From an uncultured Eubacteriales bacterium (lineage in GTDB: Bacteria > Bacillota > Clostridia > Oscillospirales > Acutalibacteraceae): 36,784 nt of DNA. Shown one piece after another: positions 7,776-16,429 of this stretch. The notes below the pieces were generated by a model, which was not told the DNA's origin, ran no database searches, and was given only the letters and a program-made list of their open reading frames with translations. The number at the start of each line of letters is the position of its first letter. Positions within the stretch are counted from its first letter, which is position 1. The position numbers and the translations under genes were made by a program. The DNA is taken from positions 1 through 36,784 of the forward strand of contig CAQZPH010000007.1 in NCBI GenBank assembly GCA_948933715.1, in the 5' to 3' direction.

Positions 7776-10250
7776 ATGACTATGGACGTTTTAGAAAATA
7801 TACGCTATTACTCTATCTTTTGTCCCCAATATGATAAAGATTTAATCGATTTTGATTTGTTGTCAGAGATAAGACAAAATTTTTTTGTTACAGGGAAAAA
7901 GCAAAAAAATAAAATAACTCGCGATCACCTCGGAAAAACATATCATTATTCTTATGCTTTAGAAAAAAATAAGCCCATGAAATGGAAACGTATGTTTGCA
8001 GATAAAGTTATTGAAAGAAGTCGTGTCAATAACGATGGTACTTATGAAATTATTTTTTTTAACGAAAATAGAACAATTTTTAAAATTGTTTACTTTAATT
8101 TTCAACACGATATTTATAAGATAGAATATTTTTCTCATGCTGAAAAACGTAAAGTTGTTTTAATTCTTAAAAATAAGGGAAATAAAATAATAATAAAAGA
8201 ATACAAACGTCAGTTTAATAAAGTAGTTTCATATGAAGTCTATCCTGTGAATTTAGATATTAATGAAGATAACGCAGATCCTTTTGAAAATAAATTTGCT
8301 AAGTTTTTATGTTTTACTGATAAAGGTATGATTAGCTATTGTACTAAAGATCAATTAGAAAAAATAGAAAAGACGAAAAAATCAAGTAGCATTGTAAAAT
8401 TTAACGATATGAAAAACAAAGAAATAGTAGATAATAAAATTAATGAAGTAAGTGTGAATTTAATGAACATTAAAGATAAAGATGTAAGCTATAATAAAAA
8501 ATATGATATAAAAAATAGCGTTTTCCCTCATGATGAAACAATGCGACAAAAAATTATAAAAACAGAAAATGGTGAAAAGTTTTATTACTTCGGAGAATTA
8601 AAGTCCAACTTAAGAGATGGAAGAGGCATAACCATTACTGAAGATGGCTTTGTTGCCTATGATGGCGAATATGCTGAAGATAAGAAAAATGGATTTGGTG
8701 TTTTTCATTATCGTTCGGGGGCCGTTAACTATGTTGGAAATTTTAAAAACGATAAAAAGGATCTTTTGGGGATATCATTTAATAAAGACCATAGCAGAGC
8801 CGTTGTAAGATCTTTTGACAATGGTAAATCTAAGAATATGATTTCTGAATTTGATTCACAAGGGAATCTTTTATATGCAGGTCGAATTGAAAATGGGGAA
8901 AAGGTTGGTGCTGCTGTTAGCTATAAAAACGACGACAGTAAAGTTTTTGTGCTGCAATTTAAAAATGGAATACAAACCGGAAGAGGCAGCATATTTAATG
9001 AAGATGGAGCCCTTGTATATAATGGAGAGATATCTGACTATCAAGGTAATGGGCTTGGTGTAGAATATAATTTAGATGGGACAATAAAATATAAAGGAAA
9101 TTTCTTAAATAACAAGTATAGCGGGCAAGGGAAATTATATATAGATAATGGATACATAATAGAAGGTAACTTCGAAAATGGTTTTGCAAATGGAATGGCC
9201 CGAAAATTTGATACAAACAGCAAGAAAATATATGAAGGAAGCTTTAAAGATGGTGTTTATTCTGGTGAAGGAACATTATATTTAGATGATGGGCACTTTT
9301 TAAAAGGCACTTTTATAAATGGAATTGCACAGGGGATATTATCGGAATTTGATGCGCAAGGTGACGTTACCTATATTGGCCATTTTGAAAACGGTGTATA
9401 TGAAGGAAATGGATGCATTTATAAAAATGGTAAAAAAGTTTATGAAGGTAACTTTAAAAACGGAGAATACGACGGGGTGGGTTGCCTTTATAAAGATGAC
9501 AATTGTATATACTTTGGAGAGCTTACCTCCGGCAAAAAAAATGGATTTGGAACAGAATATTGTTTAGGAGATATTCAATATACGGGTTACTTTAGAGATG
9601 GGCTTTATGATGGGATTGGTATATTCTTTAATTGCGGTATACCTCTTTATGCGGGATTTTTTAAGTGCGGTAAAAAGAACGGACGTGTAAATGAGATTTA
9701 TAAGAATCGTGTTATAAAAGAATGTATATATGATAACGATGTAGTAACTTATATGAAAGAATATGAATATCCGTCTATGAATCTTTTGTATTATGGAAAT
9801 GTATGTAATAATACAAAAAGCGGAATGGGTTCAACCTTTACAGCATTTGCAGAGAAAGATAAAGAAGGTATATTTGACAATGGCGAAATAGTAAATCGAA
9901 TGGATGTTTTCTTTAAAGAACTTATCCCATTGCCAGAATGCAGTCGTTTAAATGATGCTGGGTATGACGATTTTAGGTTTGGACCTGATTTTGCAGTGGA
10001 GAAAAAATTAATGGATGGAATATATTCAGGTCAATTGATGAATGGAAAACCTGAAGGACGAGGAACTATACTATATTCTGATCATAGGTATACTGGTTAT
10101 TTTAAAAACGGACAACCCTATGGCAAAGGGGTAATTTATAAAAATGATGGTACTAAAATACAAGGTGAATTTTTAAATGAAGCAACGAATTTGAGTGAAC
10201 GAATAGATTTTTCAACGGAAAAAAGTTATGACCTTATAAGCATATGTTGA
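7776..10250 (+). CDS. Large MORN-repeat protein
   Basis: The 824-residue protein falls into three parts. Residues 1-200 form an uncharacterised domain, rich in Tyr, Phe and Lys, with predicted beta strands. Residues 200-260 are a Lys/Asn-rich linker. From about residue 268 to 810 there is a long run of MORN repeats, roughly twenty, many degenerate, with the signature YxGxFxNGxxxGxG (for example YEGNFKNGEYDGVG and YTGYFKNGQPYGKG). MORN repeats form elongated beta structures that bind lipids or proteins. There is no signal peptide or membrane segment, so the protein should be cytosolic. It is 18 bp upstream of the MBL gene and on the same strand as the V-ATPase genes. The role is unknown. Confidence 0.85.
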   Translation: MTMDVLENIRYYSIFCPQYDKDLIDFDLLSEIRQNFFVTGKKQKNKITRDHLGKTYHYSYALEKNKPMKWKRMFADKVIERSRVNNDGTYEIIFFNENRTIFKIVYFNFQHDIYKIEYFSHAEKRKVVLILKNKGNKIIIKEYKRQFNKVVSYEVYPVNLDINEDNADPFENKFAKFLCFTDKGMISYCTKDQLEKIEKTKKSSSIVKFNDMKNKEIVDNKINEVSVNLMNIKDKDVSYNKKYDIKNSVFPHDETMRQKIIKTENGEKFYYFGELKSNLRDGRGITITEDGFVAYDGEYAEDKKNGFGVFHYRSGAVNYVGNFKNDKKDLLGISFNKDHSRAVVRSFDNGKSKNMISEFDSQGNLLYAGRIENGEKVGAAVSYKNDDSKVFVLQFKNGIQTGRGSIFNEDGALVYNGEISDYQGNGLGVEYNLDGTIKYKGNFLNNKYSGQGKLYIDNGYIIEGNFENGFANGMARKFDTNSKKIYEGSFKDGVYSGEGTLYLDDGHFLKGTFINGIAQGILSEFDAQGDVTYIGHFENGVYEGNGCIYKNGKKVYEGNFKNGEYDGVGCLYKDDNCIYFGELTSGKKNGFGTEYCLGDIQYTGYFRDGLYDGIGIFFNCGIPLYAGFFKCGKKNGRVNEIYKNRVIKECIYDNDVVTYMKEYEYPSMNLLYYGNVCNNTKSGMGSTFTAFAEKDKEGIFDNGEIVNRMDVFFKELIPLPECSRLNDAGYDDFRFGPDFAVEKKLMDGIYSGQLMNGKPEGRGTILYSDHRYTGYFKNGQPYGKGVIYKNDGTKIQGEFLNEATNLSERIDFSTEKSYDLISIC

Positions 10251-10268
10251 TTAAAGGGTTGAAAGATA

Positions 10269-11576
10269 ATGAACTTTATTGAAATTCATGATGTTGGTTA
10301 TGGTGAGTGCATAGTATTTGAAGGCAAGAAGAATGAAATATTAATGGTTGATTGTGGCTCGATGAATATCAATATCAAAAATGGAGATAGCAGTTTAAAA
10401 TTTAAAAATTACGTTACTGATTTTATTGTTCCTCGGTATAAAGATGCAGAAAATAGAAGCTTTTTACTTACTCATTTTCATAAAGACCATATGTGTGGGT
10501 TTAAATATATAATTAAAAAAGATAAAAACTATTTTAATAAAATATATATACCATATCCTTCAATAAATGCTGATGGAAAGGCGCTATTATTAGAAATAGC
10601 TATATATGCTTTTGTCTTTTTAAAAAGGCAAACTGCCTGTGCGAGCATGAGTACTAGTGCACTATTTATATTTAATTTCTTAAGTAAAAATAGTGGTAGA
10701 GCGTCTATCTGTCCATTAAAAAAGGGAGATAGCTTTGAATTTTCAGGGATAAAATATAATGTCCTTAACCCAAATGGTGACTCTTTTAGTTTTTTAGAGG
10801 AATTTACGAGCATTTTAGCAAGACTGGATGATATTCTTTTAAGTTCTAAAGAAAGCAGTATTGCTAATAGATTTTTAAATATGAAAAAAACCTTTTGTGA
10901 GGAATACGTTAATTGCAGTAATTTATGTATAAAATATAATGATTTAAAAAATGAGTATGTTAAAGAATCTATAGAAAAATTAAATTCCTACATAATAAAT
11001 TTTAATAATTTATCTTTCAAATTAAAACAATTAGATATAACTTCTAACATAATAGAGTATCTTAGTAGTGAGAACATAAATATGCAGTATAGTATGGCCC
11101 AAAACTCTGCAAGCATAGTTTTTCATAGTGACAGATCAAATATGCCTACATGTAACACTATAATGATGACGGGGGATGCTACTAGTGAAATTTTAGACTC
11201 CCTTGAAAATGAATTGTTTGAGTCTTATAATATAATAAAAGTCCCTCATCATGGAACTGATAATTATCAAAGCAAAGCTATAGATAAAATAAACTGTTCT
11301 CACATGATAATCTCAAACGGAGAATATCATGCTGGTGGTAAAATATCAAAGTGCTTTTCAGAAAATACGGCAATAAAACATTGCACAGGGGTTAGGACTT
11401 GCAATTATTTTAAAGCAAATGCTTCTTGTTGTAATAGAATGATTTTTTGCGATTCTCTTAAGAAAGATGGTGCCTTAAGTTCACATTGCGATAAAAAAGC
11501 AAAGTCAACGGGAGTTAATAAATGTGGAATTTATATAGTTTCACCTAGTGGAGACAGGGGATGCTATTGTGATTAG
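10269..11576 (+). CDS. ComEC-like metallo-beta-lactamase-fold protein
   Basis: This 435-residue soluble protein has the MBL-fold metal ligands: HFHKDH at residues 69-74, GDAT at 302-305 (Asp303) and VPHHG at 325-329. The order and spacing resemble the periplasmic nuclease-like domain of ComEC/Rec2, but there are no membrane helices or signal peptide, so it should act in the cytosol as a hydrolase of unknown substrate. A helical, Lys/Asn-rich insert of about 110 residues precedes the NSASIVF strand. The last 76 residues hold ten cysteines, suggesting an extra metal site or redox centre. It is preceded by the MORN gene and followed, 25 bp on, by ntpF. Confidence 0.82.
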   Translation: MNFIEIHDVGYGECIVFEGKKNEILMVDCGSMNINIKNGDSSLKFKNYVTDFIVPRYKDAENRSFLLTHFHKDHMCGFKYIIKKDKNYFNKIYIPYPSINADGKALLLEIAIYAFVFLKRQTACASMSTSALFIFNFLSKNSGRASICPLKKGDSFEFSGIKYNVLNPNGDSFSFLEEFTSILARLDDILLSSKESSIANRFLNMKKTFCEEYVNCSNLCIKYNDLKNEYVKESIEKLNSYIINFNNLSFKLKQLDITSNIIEYLSSENINMQYSMAQNSASIVFHSDRSNMPTCNTIMMTGDATSEILDSLENELFESYNIIKVPHHGTDNYQSKAIDKINCSHMIISNGEYHAGGKISKCFSENTAIKHCTGVRTCNYFKANASCCNRMIFCDSLKKDGALSSHCDKKAKSTGVNKCGIYIVSPSGDRGCYCD

Positions 11577-11601
11577 ATTTTAATAAAGGGTGGTATTAGG
11601 T

Positions 11602-11913
11602 TTGATTTCTGAAATGATAAATAAGATAGAAAATGTTGAAAAGTTATCGCTAGAAAAGCAAAAGGAAGCAAACAAAGAAGCAGACGGCATTATAAAAAAA
11701 GCAAATAAGGACGCTGAAGATATTGTTGCCTCTAAGGTTAAAGAAGCGAACGTAAAAGCAGGACTTAGGATTAATTATGCAAAGAGCGAGGCAAAAGAAA
11801 ATATTAGTAGAAGCTTAAAAGAGTGTAAAAATAAAGTGAAAGAAATTAAAAATATATCAAGTGAAAAAAAAGAAAAAGCGATAAAAGCAATCATTGAGAT
11901 GGTGATTTATTAA
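11602..11913 (+). CDS. ntpF: V-type ATPase peripheral stalk subunit G/H (NtpF)
   Basis: This short protein (about 103 residues) is almost entirely charged helix rich in Lys, Glu and Ala, with heptad-like ADGIIKKANKDAEDIV segments. That is the expected form of the peripheral-stalk G/H subunit that pairs with subunit E. Position supports the call: it is first in an operon with the ntpFIKECGABD order known from Enterococcus hirae. TTG at 11602 is chosen because AAAGGGTGG ends about eight bases before it. An in-frame GTG at 11590 lies inside that ribosome site. Confidence 0.85.
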   Translation: MISEMINKIENVEKLSLEKQKEANKEADGIIKKANKDAEDIVASKVKEANVKAGLRINYAKSEAKENISRSLKECKNKVKEIKNISSEKKEKAIKAIIEMVIY

Positions 11914-11943
11914 AATACCTAGCAAAAGGTGGTATATACAATT

Positions 11944-13968
11944 ATGGCAGTGCTTTCAATGCAAAAAATAAATATCTGTGCGCTAAAAAAAGACAGAAAA
12001 AAAATACTTGAAACTTTGCAACGAATTGGAACGGTAGAAGTTTCAGATATTACCCGGGAAAAGGAAGAACTTGAGAAAATCGATACTTTTAATATGCGAT
12101 CTATTTTTGATAAAAACAGGACAATTGCCCAAAATGCTTTAGATATCCTTGAAAAATATGAACCGGAAGAAAAAGAGTTTCTAAGTAATATATGTGGGCA
12201 AAATGAAATATCAACGGATAACTATTATACATTTGTAAATGAATCTGAGGAAATAATGCGTGTAGCATATGAAATAGTTAATTTATCAAAATCTATAAAT
12301 GATGAAAAAGCCGAAATTATTCGCATAAAGGCACAAATTAAGTCGCTTTCTGTGTGGAGAAACCTTGATATTCCTATTGAATTTAAAGGAACAAGAAAAA
12401 CCAAAGCATTTGTAGGGACGTTACCTCAAGGGGTTACGGAATTAAAGGCAAAAGAAATGTTAGCAGAAATGTTAAAAGATGAAGATAGATACGTTTTGGA
12501 GGTAATCGATGTAAGCCCTGAGCAAACATGTATTTTTGTTTTGTGCCATATTGACGCAAAAGATTGTGTGCAATCAGCGTTAAGAGAAAAAGGGTTTGCG
12601 TGGCCTGCTTTTTCTACAGACGAGATTCCAAGTAAAAAAATAGAGGAATTATCCCAAAAGATAAGTAAGATTGAATCTAAAATAAAAGAACAAGAAAAAG
12701 AAATAAAAAGTTATAAAGGTCAGCGCAATGCAATGAAATTCATGATAGATTACCATGAGATGCGTTCGCAAAAGTATGAGGTTATATCAAAACTTTTATA
12801 TACAAAAAATGTTTTTTTCTTAAGTGGATACATACCAAAAAAATATTCCAAAAGGCTAGAATCGGTTTTAACAAGTAAATTTGATGTTGCAATTGAATTT
12901 GTAACTCCTGATTCTGAAGACGATGTTCCAGTTGTTCTCAGCAATAATAAATTTTCCGCGCCAGTTGAGGGAGTTTTGGAAAGTTATAGTCTACCAGGAA
13001 AAGGGGAAGTTGATCCTACATCAATAATGGCAATTTTTTATTATCTTTTGTTTGGAATGATGTTATCTGATGCTGCATATGGTTTTATAATAATTATTGT
13101 ATGCGGTTTTGTACTTTTAAAATATAAAACAATAAAATCAGGCCTTAAAAAAACTCTGAAGATGTTTTTATATTGTGGGATATCAACTACGTTTTGGGGG
13201 ATTTTATTTGGAAGTTATTTTGGGGATGCAATAGACGTGATATCGACTACATTTTTTGGAACTCATTTAACGATACCAGCTTTATGGTTTGTTCCTCTTA
13301 AAGAACCTATGAGGATGCTTGCATTTTGTTTTGGTTTTGGCATAGTACACCTTTTTACAGGGTTATTTATACAGTTTTATGAATTAGTTAAAAATAAGCA
13401 ATATAAAGATGCATTATATGATGTTGTTTCATGGTATTTATTAGTTGGAGGCATTATTGTTTATATGTTGTCAATGCCTATGATTACCCAGATGCTTGTG
13501 CTAAATTTTATTTTACCAAGCTTAGTTGGAAAAGTGGGAATAATATGTGCTATCATTGGAGCGTGCTTAATAGTTTTAACTTCCGGCAGAGAATCAAGAA
13601 ATCCTTTTAAAAGGTTTTTAAAAGGATTATACGGTCTTTATGGAGTTACTGGTTATTTAAGCGATATACTCTCGTACTCTCGCTTACTGGCATTAGGCCT
13701 TGCAACAGGCGTTATCGCTCAAGTATTTAATAAAATGGGGACAATGGCAGGGAATAGTTTTATAGGTATAATTTTGTTTATATTTGTATTTATTATTGGA
13801 CATACGATGAATATAGCCATAAATCTTTTAGGAGCTTATGTCCATACAAATAGGTTACAGTTTGTAGAGTTTTTTGGTAAGTTTTATAAAGGCGGAGGAA
13901 GAGAATTTTCGCCGTTTTTTGTAGATACAAAATATTATAAAGTCATGGAGGATATTAACAATGGATAG
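11944..13968 (+). CDS. ntpI: V-type ATPase membrane subunit a (NtpI)
   Basis: The 674-residue subunit a has a long N-terminal cytosolic region with coiled coils (residues 1-330, for example KKIEELSQKISKIESKIKEQ). About seven to eight membrane helices follow to the end. The half-channel arginine is in the conserved SYSRLLALGLATG motif, at about residue 580. This arginine faces the c-ring glutamate and drives ion exchange in the family. ATG at 11944 is preferred over an in-frame GTG at 11929, because the AAAGGTGG ribosome site overlaps the GTG and stands about 11 bases before the ATG. The end overlaps ntpK by eight bases. Confidence 0.95.
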   Translation: MAVLSMQKINICALKKDRKKILETLQRIGTVEVSDITREKEELEKIDTFNMRSIFDKNRTIAQNALDILEKYEPEEKEFLSNICGQNEISTDNYYTFVNESEEIMRVAYEIVNLSKSINDEKAEIIRIKAQIKSLSVWRNLDIPIEFKGTRKTKAFVGTLPQGVTELKAKEMLAEMLKDEDRYVLEVIDVSPEQTCIFVLCHIDAKDCVQSALREKGFAWPAFSTDEIPSKKIEELSQKISKIESKIKEQEKEIKSYKGQRNAMKFMIDYHEMRSQKYEVISKLLYTKNVFFLSGYIPKKYSKRLESVLTSKFDVAIEFVTPDSEDDVPVVLSNNKFSAPVEGVLESYSLPGKGEVDPTSIMAIFYYLLFGMMLSDAAYGFIIIIVCGFVLLKYKTIKSGLKKTLKMFLYCGISTTFWGILFGSYFGDAIDVISTTFFGTHLTIPALWFVPLKEPMRMLAFCFGFGIVHLFTGLFIQFYELVKNKQYKDALYDVVSWYLLVGGIIVYMLSMPMITQMLVLNFILPSLVGKVGIICAIIGACLIVLTSGRESRNPFKRFLKGLYGLYGVTGYLSDILSYSRLLALGLATGVIAQVFNKMGTMAGNSFIGIILFIFVFIIGHTMNIAINLLGAYVHTNRLQFVEFFGKFYKGGGREFSPFFVDTKYYKVMEDINNG

Positions 13969-14443
13969 TTTAGGAATAGTATTAGCGTTATTGGGAGCTG
14001 CATTGTCATCACTTTTAGCAGGTATTGGTTCAGCTATTGGAGTAGGAATGGCTGGTGAAGCTGCAGCTGGTGTAGTTACAGAAGATCCAAGCAAATTTAG
14101 CAAAGTGCTATTGCTTCAATTATTACCAGGAACACAGGGAATATATGGCCTTTTAGTAGCAGTATTAACACTTATTCAAATTGGTATTTTAGGTGGTTCA
14201 TCTGATGTTTCTTTAGGGCAAGGGTTATTGTATTTAGTTTCATGTTTACCTATGGCCTTTGTAGGTTTATGGTCAGCTATACGTCAAGCAAGGGCAGCTG
14301 TTTCTGGCATTGGAACTGTAGCAAAAAGGCCTGAACAAATGGGTAAAGCTATGATTTTTCCTGCCATGGTTGAAACATATGCAATTTTAGCACTTTTAGT
14401 ATCAGTTCTTTCAATACTGAATATCCCAAATATCAATATATAA
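13961..14443 (+). CDS. ntpK: V-type ATPase c-ring subunit K with Na+-site residues
   Basis: The 160-residue proteolipid has four membrane helices, arising from a duplicated hairpin. It closely resembles Enterococcus hirae NtpK. The residues corresponding to the known Na+ ligands are all present with matching spacing: Leu55, Thr58 and Gln59 in LLPGTQG, Gln109 in RQARAA, and the essential Glu138 in PAMVETYAIL. This argues for Na+ rather than H+ coupling, although coupling cannot be proven from sequence. Only the second hairpin has the carboxylate, as in other V-type c subunits. Translation is probably coupled to ntpI through the eight-base overlap. Confidence 0.95.
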   Translation: MDSLGIVLALLGAALSSLLAGIGSAIGVGMAGEAAAGVVTEDPSKFSKVLLLQLLPGTQGIYGLLVAVLTLIQIGILGGSSDVSLGQGLLYLVSCLPMAFVGLWSAIRQARAAVSGIGTVAKRPEQMGKAMIFPAMVETYAILALLVSVLSILNIPNINI

Positions 14444-14473
14444 CCTAATTTTATATGTTAGGAGATTTTATGT

Positions 14474-15067
14474 ATGACGGGATTAGATAAAATATTAAAA
14501 AGCATAGATAAAGAAGCTCAAACTTTATCAAGCGAGGCGATAAAAAAAGCTAAATGTGAAGCGAAAGATATTCTTTCAAACGCTAAAAAAGTAGCGCAAA
14601 AGGAAGCAAATTTAATTATAAAAAATGCAGAAGATGAAGCTAAAAATATAATAAAAAGAGCAGATTCACAAATTGAACTGCAAGAAAGAGAAATGTTATT
14701 AAAAGCAAAGCGTGAACAAATAGATTACATAATAAAAGAAGCTAAAAATACATTGTGTAGTTTACCAGATAATAAATATTTTGATGTTATATTAAAGTTA
14801 TGTGAAAAGTATATTAAACCCCAAAAATGCAACTTGATATTTTCGTCTTATGACCTTGAGAGACTACCTAAAGGATTTAAATCTAAATTATCAAAGCTTG
14901 CAAAATCTGTGGGGGGAGAGATAAAAATTTCTGAAAAGGCTCGTGATATTGATAGAGGGTTTATTTTATCTTATGGTGATATAGAAGAAAACTGTACATT
15001 TGACTGCTTGTTTAATGAAGCATACGATTTGCTATGTGATAAGGTAAATGATCTTTTGTTTTCGTAG
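14474..15067 (+). CDS. ntpE: V-type ATPase stalk subunit E (NtpE)
   Basis: This 197-residue subunit has a long Ala/Lys/Glu-rich N-terminal helix (residues 5-90) that pairs with NtpF to form the peripheral stalk. A small globular C-terminal domain contacts the top of the A3B3 head (GGEIKISEKARDIDRGFILS). The ATG follows a TTAGGAG ribosome site. An earlier overlapping ATG at 14470 is in another frame and stops after six codons. Length and place in the operon match the family. Confidence 0.9.
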   Translation: MTGLDKILKSIDKEAQTLSSEAIKKAKCEAKDILSNAKKVAQKEANLIIKNAEDEAKNIIKRADSQIELQEREMLLKAKREQIDYIIKEAKNTLCSLPDNKYFDVILKLCEKYIKPQKCNLIFSSYDLERLPKGFKSKLSKLAKSVGGEIKISEKARDIDRGFILSYGDIEENCTFDCLFNEAYDLLCDKVNDLLFS

Positions 15068-15094
15068 TGTTAAAATTAGAAAGGGAGTACATTT

Positions 15095-16069
15095 ATGAAG
15101 GAGCAATATACTTATGCTGTGGCACGTATACGAGCAAAGGAATTATCTTTACTTTCAGGATCGGATATCAATAGGTTAATGTCATGCACTAGTTATGAAG
15201 AATGTCTTAATGTTTTAAGAGATAAAGGTTGGGGTGCTGATAAGGATACGTTTGAAAGCGATTATCAGTTGTTCTTAAAACACGAAGAAGATAAAATTTG
15301 GAATACAGTGTCTGAATTGATAAAAGACAAATCTGTTTTTAATGTATTATTTTATCAGATTGATTATCATAACTTAAAAGCAGCCATAAAAGGATATATA
15401 ACAAATTCTATATCGGAAGATTTGTTTTCTTTGGGTGGAACAGTAGAGCCATCTTTTATATTATCCTGTGTTAAAAATGATAATTTTAAAGATTTACCTT
15501 CTCATATGATATTACCAGCACAAGAAGCCTTAGAAAAGCTTCTTCACACGGGCGATGGCCAGCTGTGTGATATTATTATTGATAAAGCATTGCTTGAGAC
15601 TATTAAAAAGGCTGGGGAAAAGTCTGAAAGTAGTTTAATAAGAAAGTATACAGAACTTTATATTGCCAGCACCGATATAAAAATTGCAATACGCAGCCAA
15701 ATGATGAATAAAAGCAAAGACTTTTTAAAAACGGCACTTGCAAATTGTGATACACTTGACATTGATAGACTAACTATTGCAGCAGTTAAAGGGTTTAACG
15801 ATATATGCAAGTACCTTGAAACTACAAAGTACTCAGATTCAGTGCCTTTTATAAAAGAATCGGTTCAAAGTTTCGATTTTTGGCGAGACAATAAAGTTAT
15901 TGAATTAATAAAAGATGAGAAATATAATTCATTCTCTGTTGGACCTATTATTGCCTATGTATTAGCACGTGAGAATGAAATAAAAGTGGTAAGAATAATC
16001 CTTTCTGGTAAATTACATCACATAGACGATAACTTAATAAAAGAGAGGCTAAGGATGATGTATGTATAG
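15095..16069 (+). CDS. ntpC: V-type ATPase subunit C/d (NtpC)
   Basis: The 324-residue, mostly helical protein is the V-ATPase AC39/d-type subunit that joins the central rotor (D and F) to the c-ring. It has the family opening (YTYAVARIRAKELSLLSGSD) and the conserved segments YHNLKAAIKGY and YTELYIASTDIKIAIRS. The C-terminal segment (GPIIAYVLARENEIKVVRIILSGK) is the strongest signature. It has a GAAAGGGAG ribosome site and overlaps ntpG by eight bases. Confidence 0.93.
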   Translation: MKEQYTYAVARIRAKELSLLSGSDINRLMSCTSYEECLNVLRDKGWGADKDTFESDYQLFLKHEEDKIWNTVSELIKDKSVFNVLFYQIDYHNLKAAIKGYITNSISEDLFSLGGTVEPSFILSCVKNDNFKDLPSHMILPAQEALEKLLHTGDGQLCDIIIDKALLETIKKAGEKSESSLIRKYTELYIASTDIKIAIRSQMMNKSKDFLKTALANCDTLDIDRLTIAAVKGFNDICKYLETTKYSDSVPFIKESVQSFDFWRDNKVIELIKDEKYNSFSVGPIIAYVLARENEIKVVRIILSGKLHHIDDNLIKERLRMMYV

Positions 16070-16385
16070 AATTGCAGTTGTTGGAGATAGAGACAGTATA
16101 TATGGTTTTGCAACGCTAGGAATGGAAGTTTTTCCAGTAAATAACGCAGAAGAAGCTAAAGGAAAGATCAATAAACTAATAAAAGATAATGTTATGGTGA
16201 TTTATTTAACAGAATCAATTGCTAATGAAATCTACGAGGAGATATCAGAATTGGTTTTAGACAGTATGGTCTCGATAGTACCTATTCCGGGTCTTTATGG
16301 AAATACGGGAATTGGTCTTAAAAATGTTAAAATATCGGTTGAGAAAGCTGTTGGAACAGATATATTATTTTCACAAAATAAATAG
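16062..16385 (+). CDS. ntpG: V-type ATPase rotor subunit F (NtpG)
   Basis: This is a 107-residue subunit F of the central rotor axle, called NtpG in Enterococcus. It begins RIAVVGDRDSIYGFATLGMEVFPV, and a later VMVIYLTESIA strand and a PIPGLYG loop follow. These are the family's Rossmann-like features. It overlaps the end of ntpC and precedes ntpA by 44 bp. Confidence 0.93.
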   Translation: MYRIAVVGDRDSIYGFATLGMEVFPVNNAEEAKGKINKLIKDNVMVIYLTESIANEIYEEISELVLDSMVSIVPIPGLYGNTGIGLKNVKISVEKAVGTDILFSQNK

Positions 16386-16429
16386 AGGATATTTACATTA
16401 TAAAACTATAGGGTTAAGCAGGTGAAAAA

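Noticed and set aside
8580..10200. Tandem DNA repeat or CRISPR-like array in the MORN gene
   Set aside because: The periodicity is at protein level. The DNA units vary in sequence and length, and there are no constant repeats with unique spacers.
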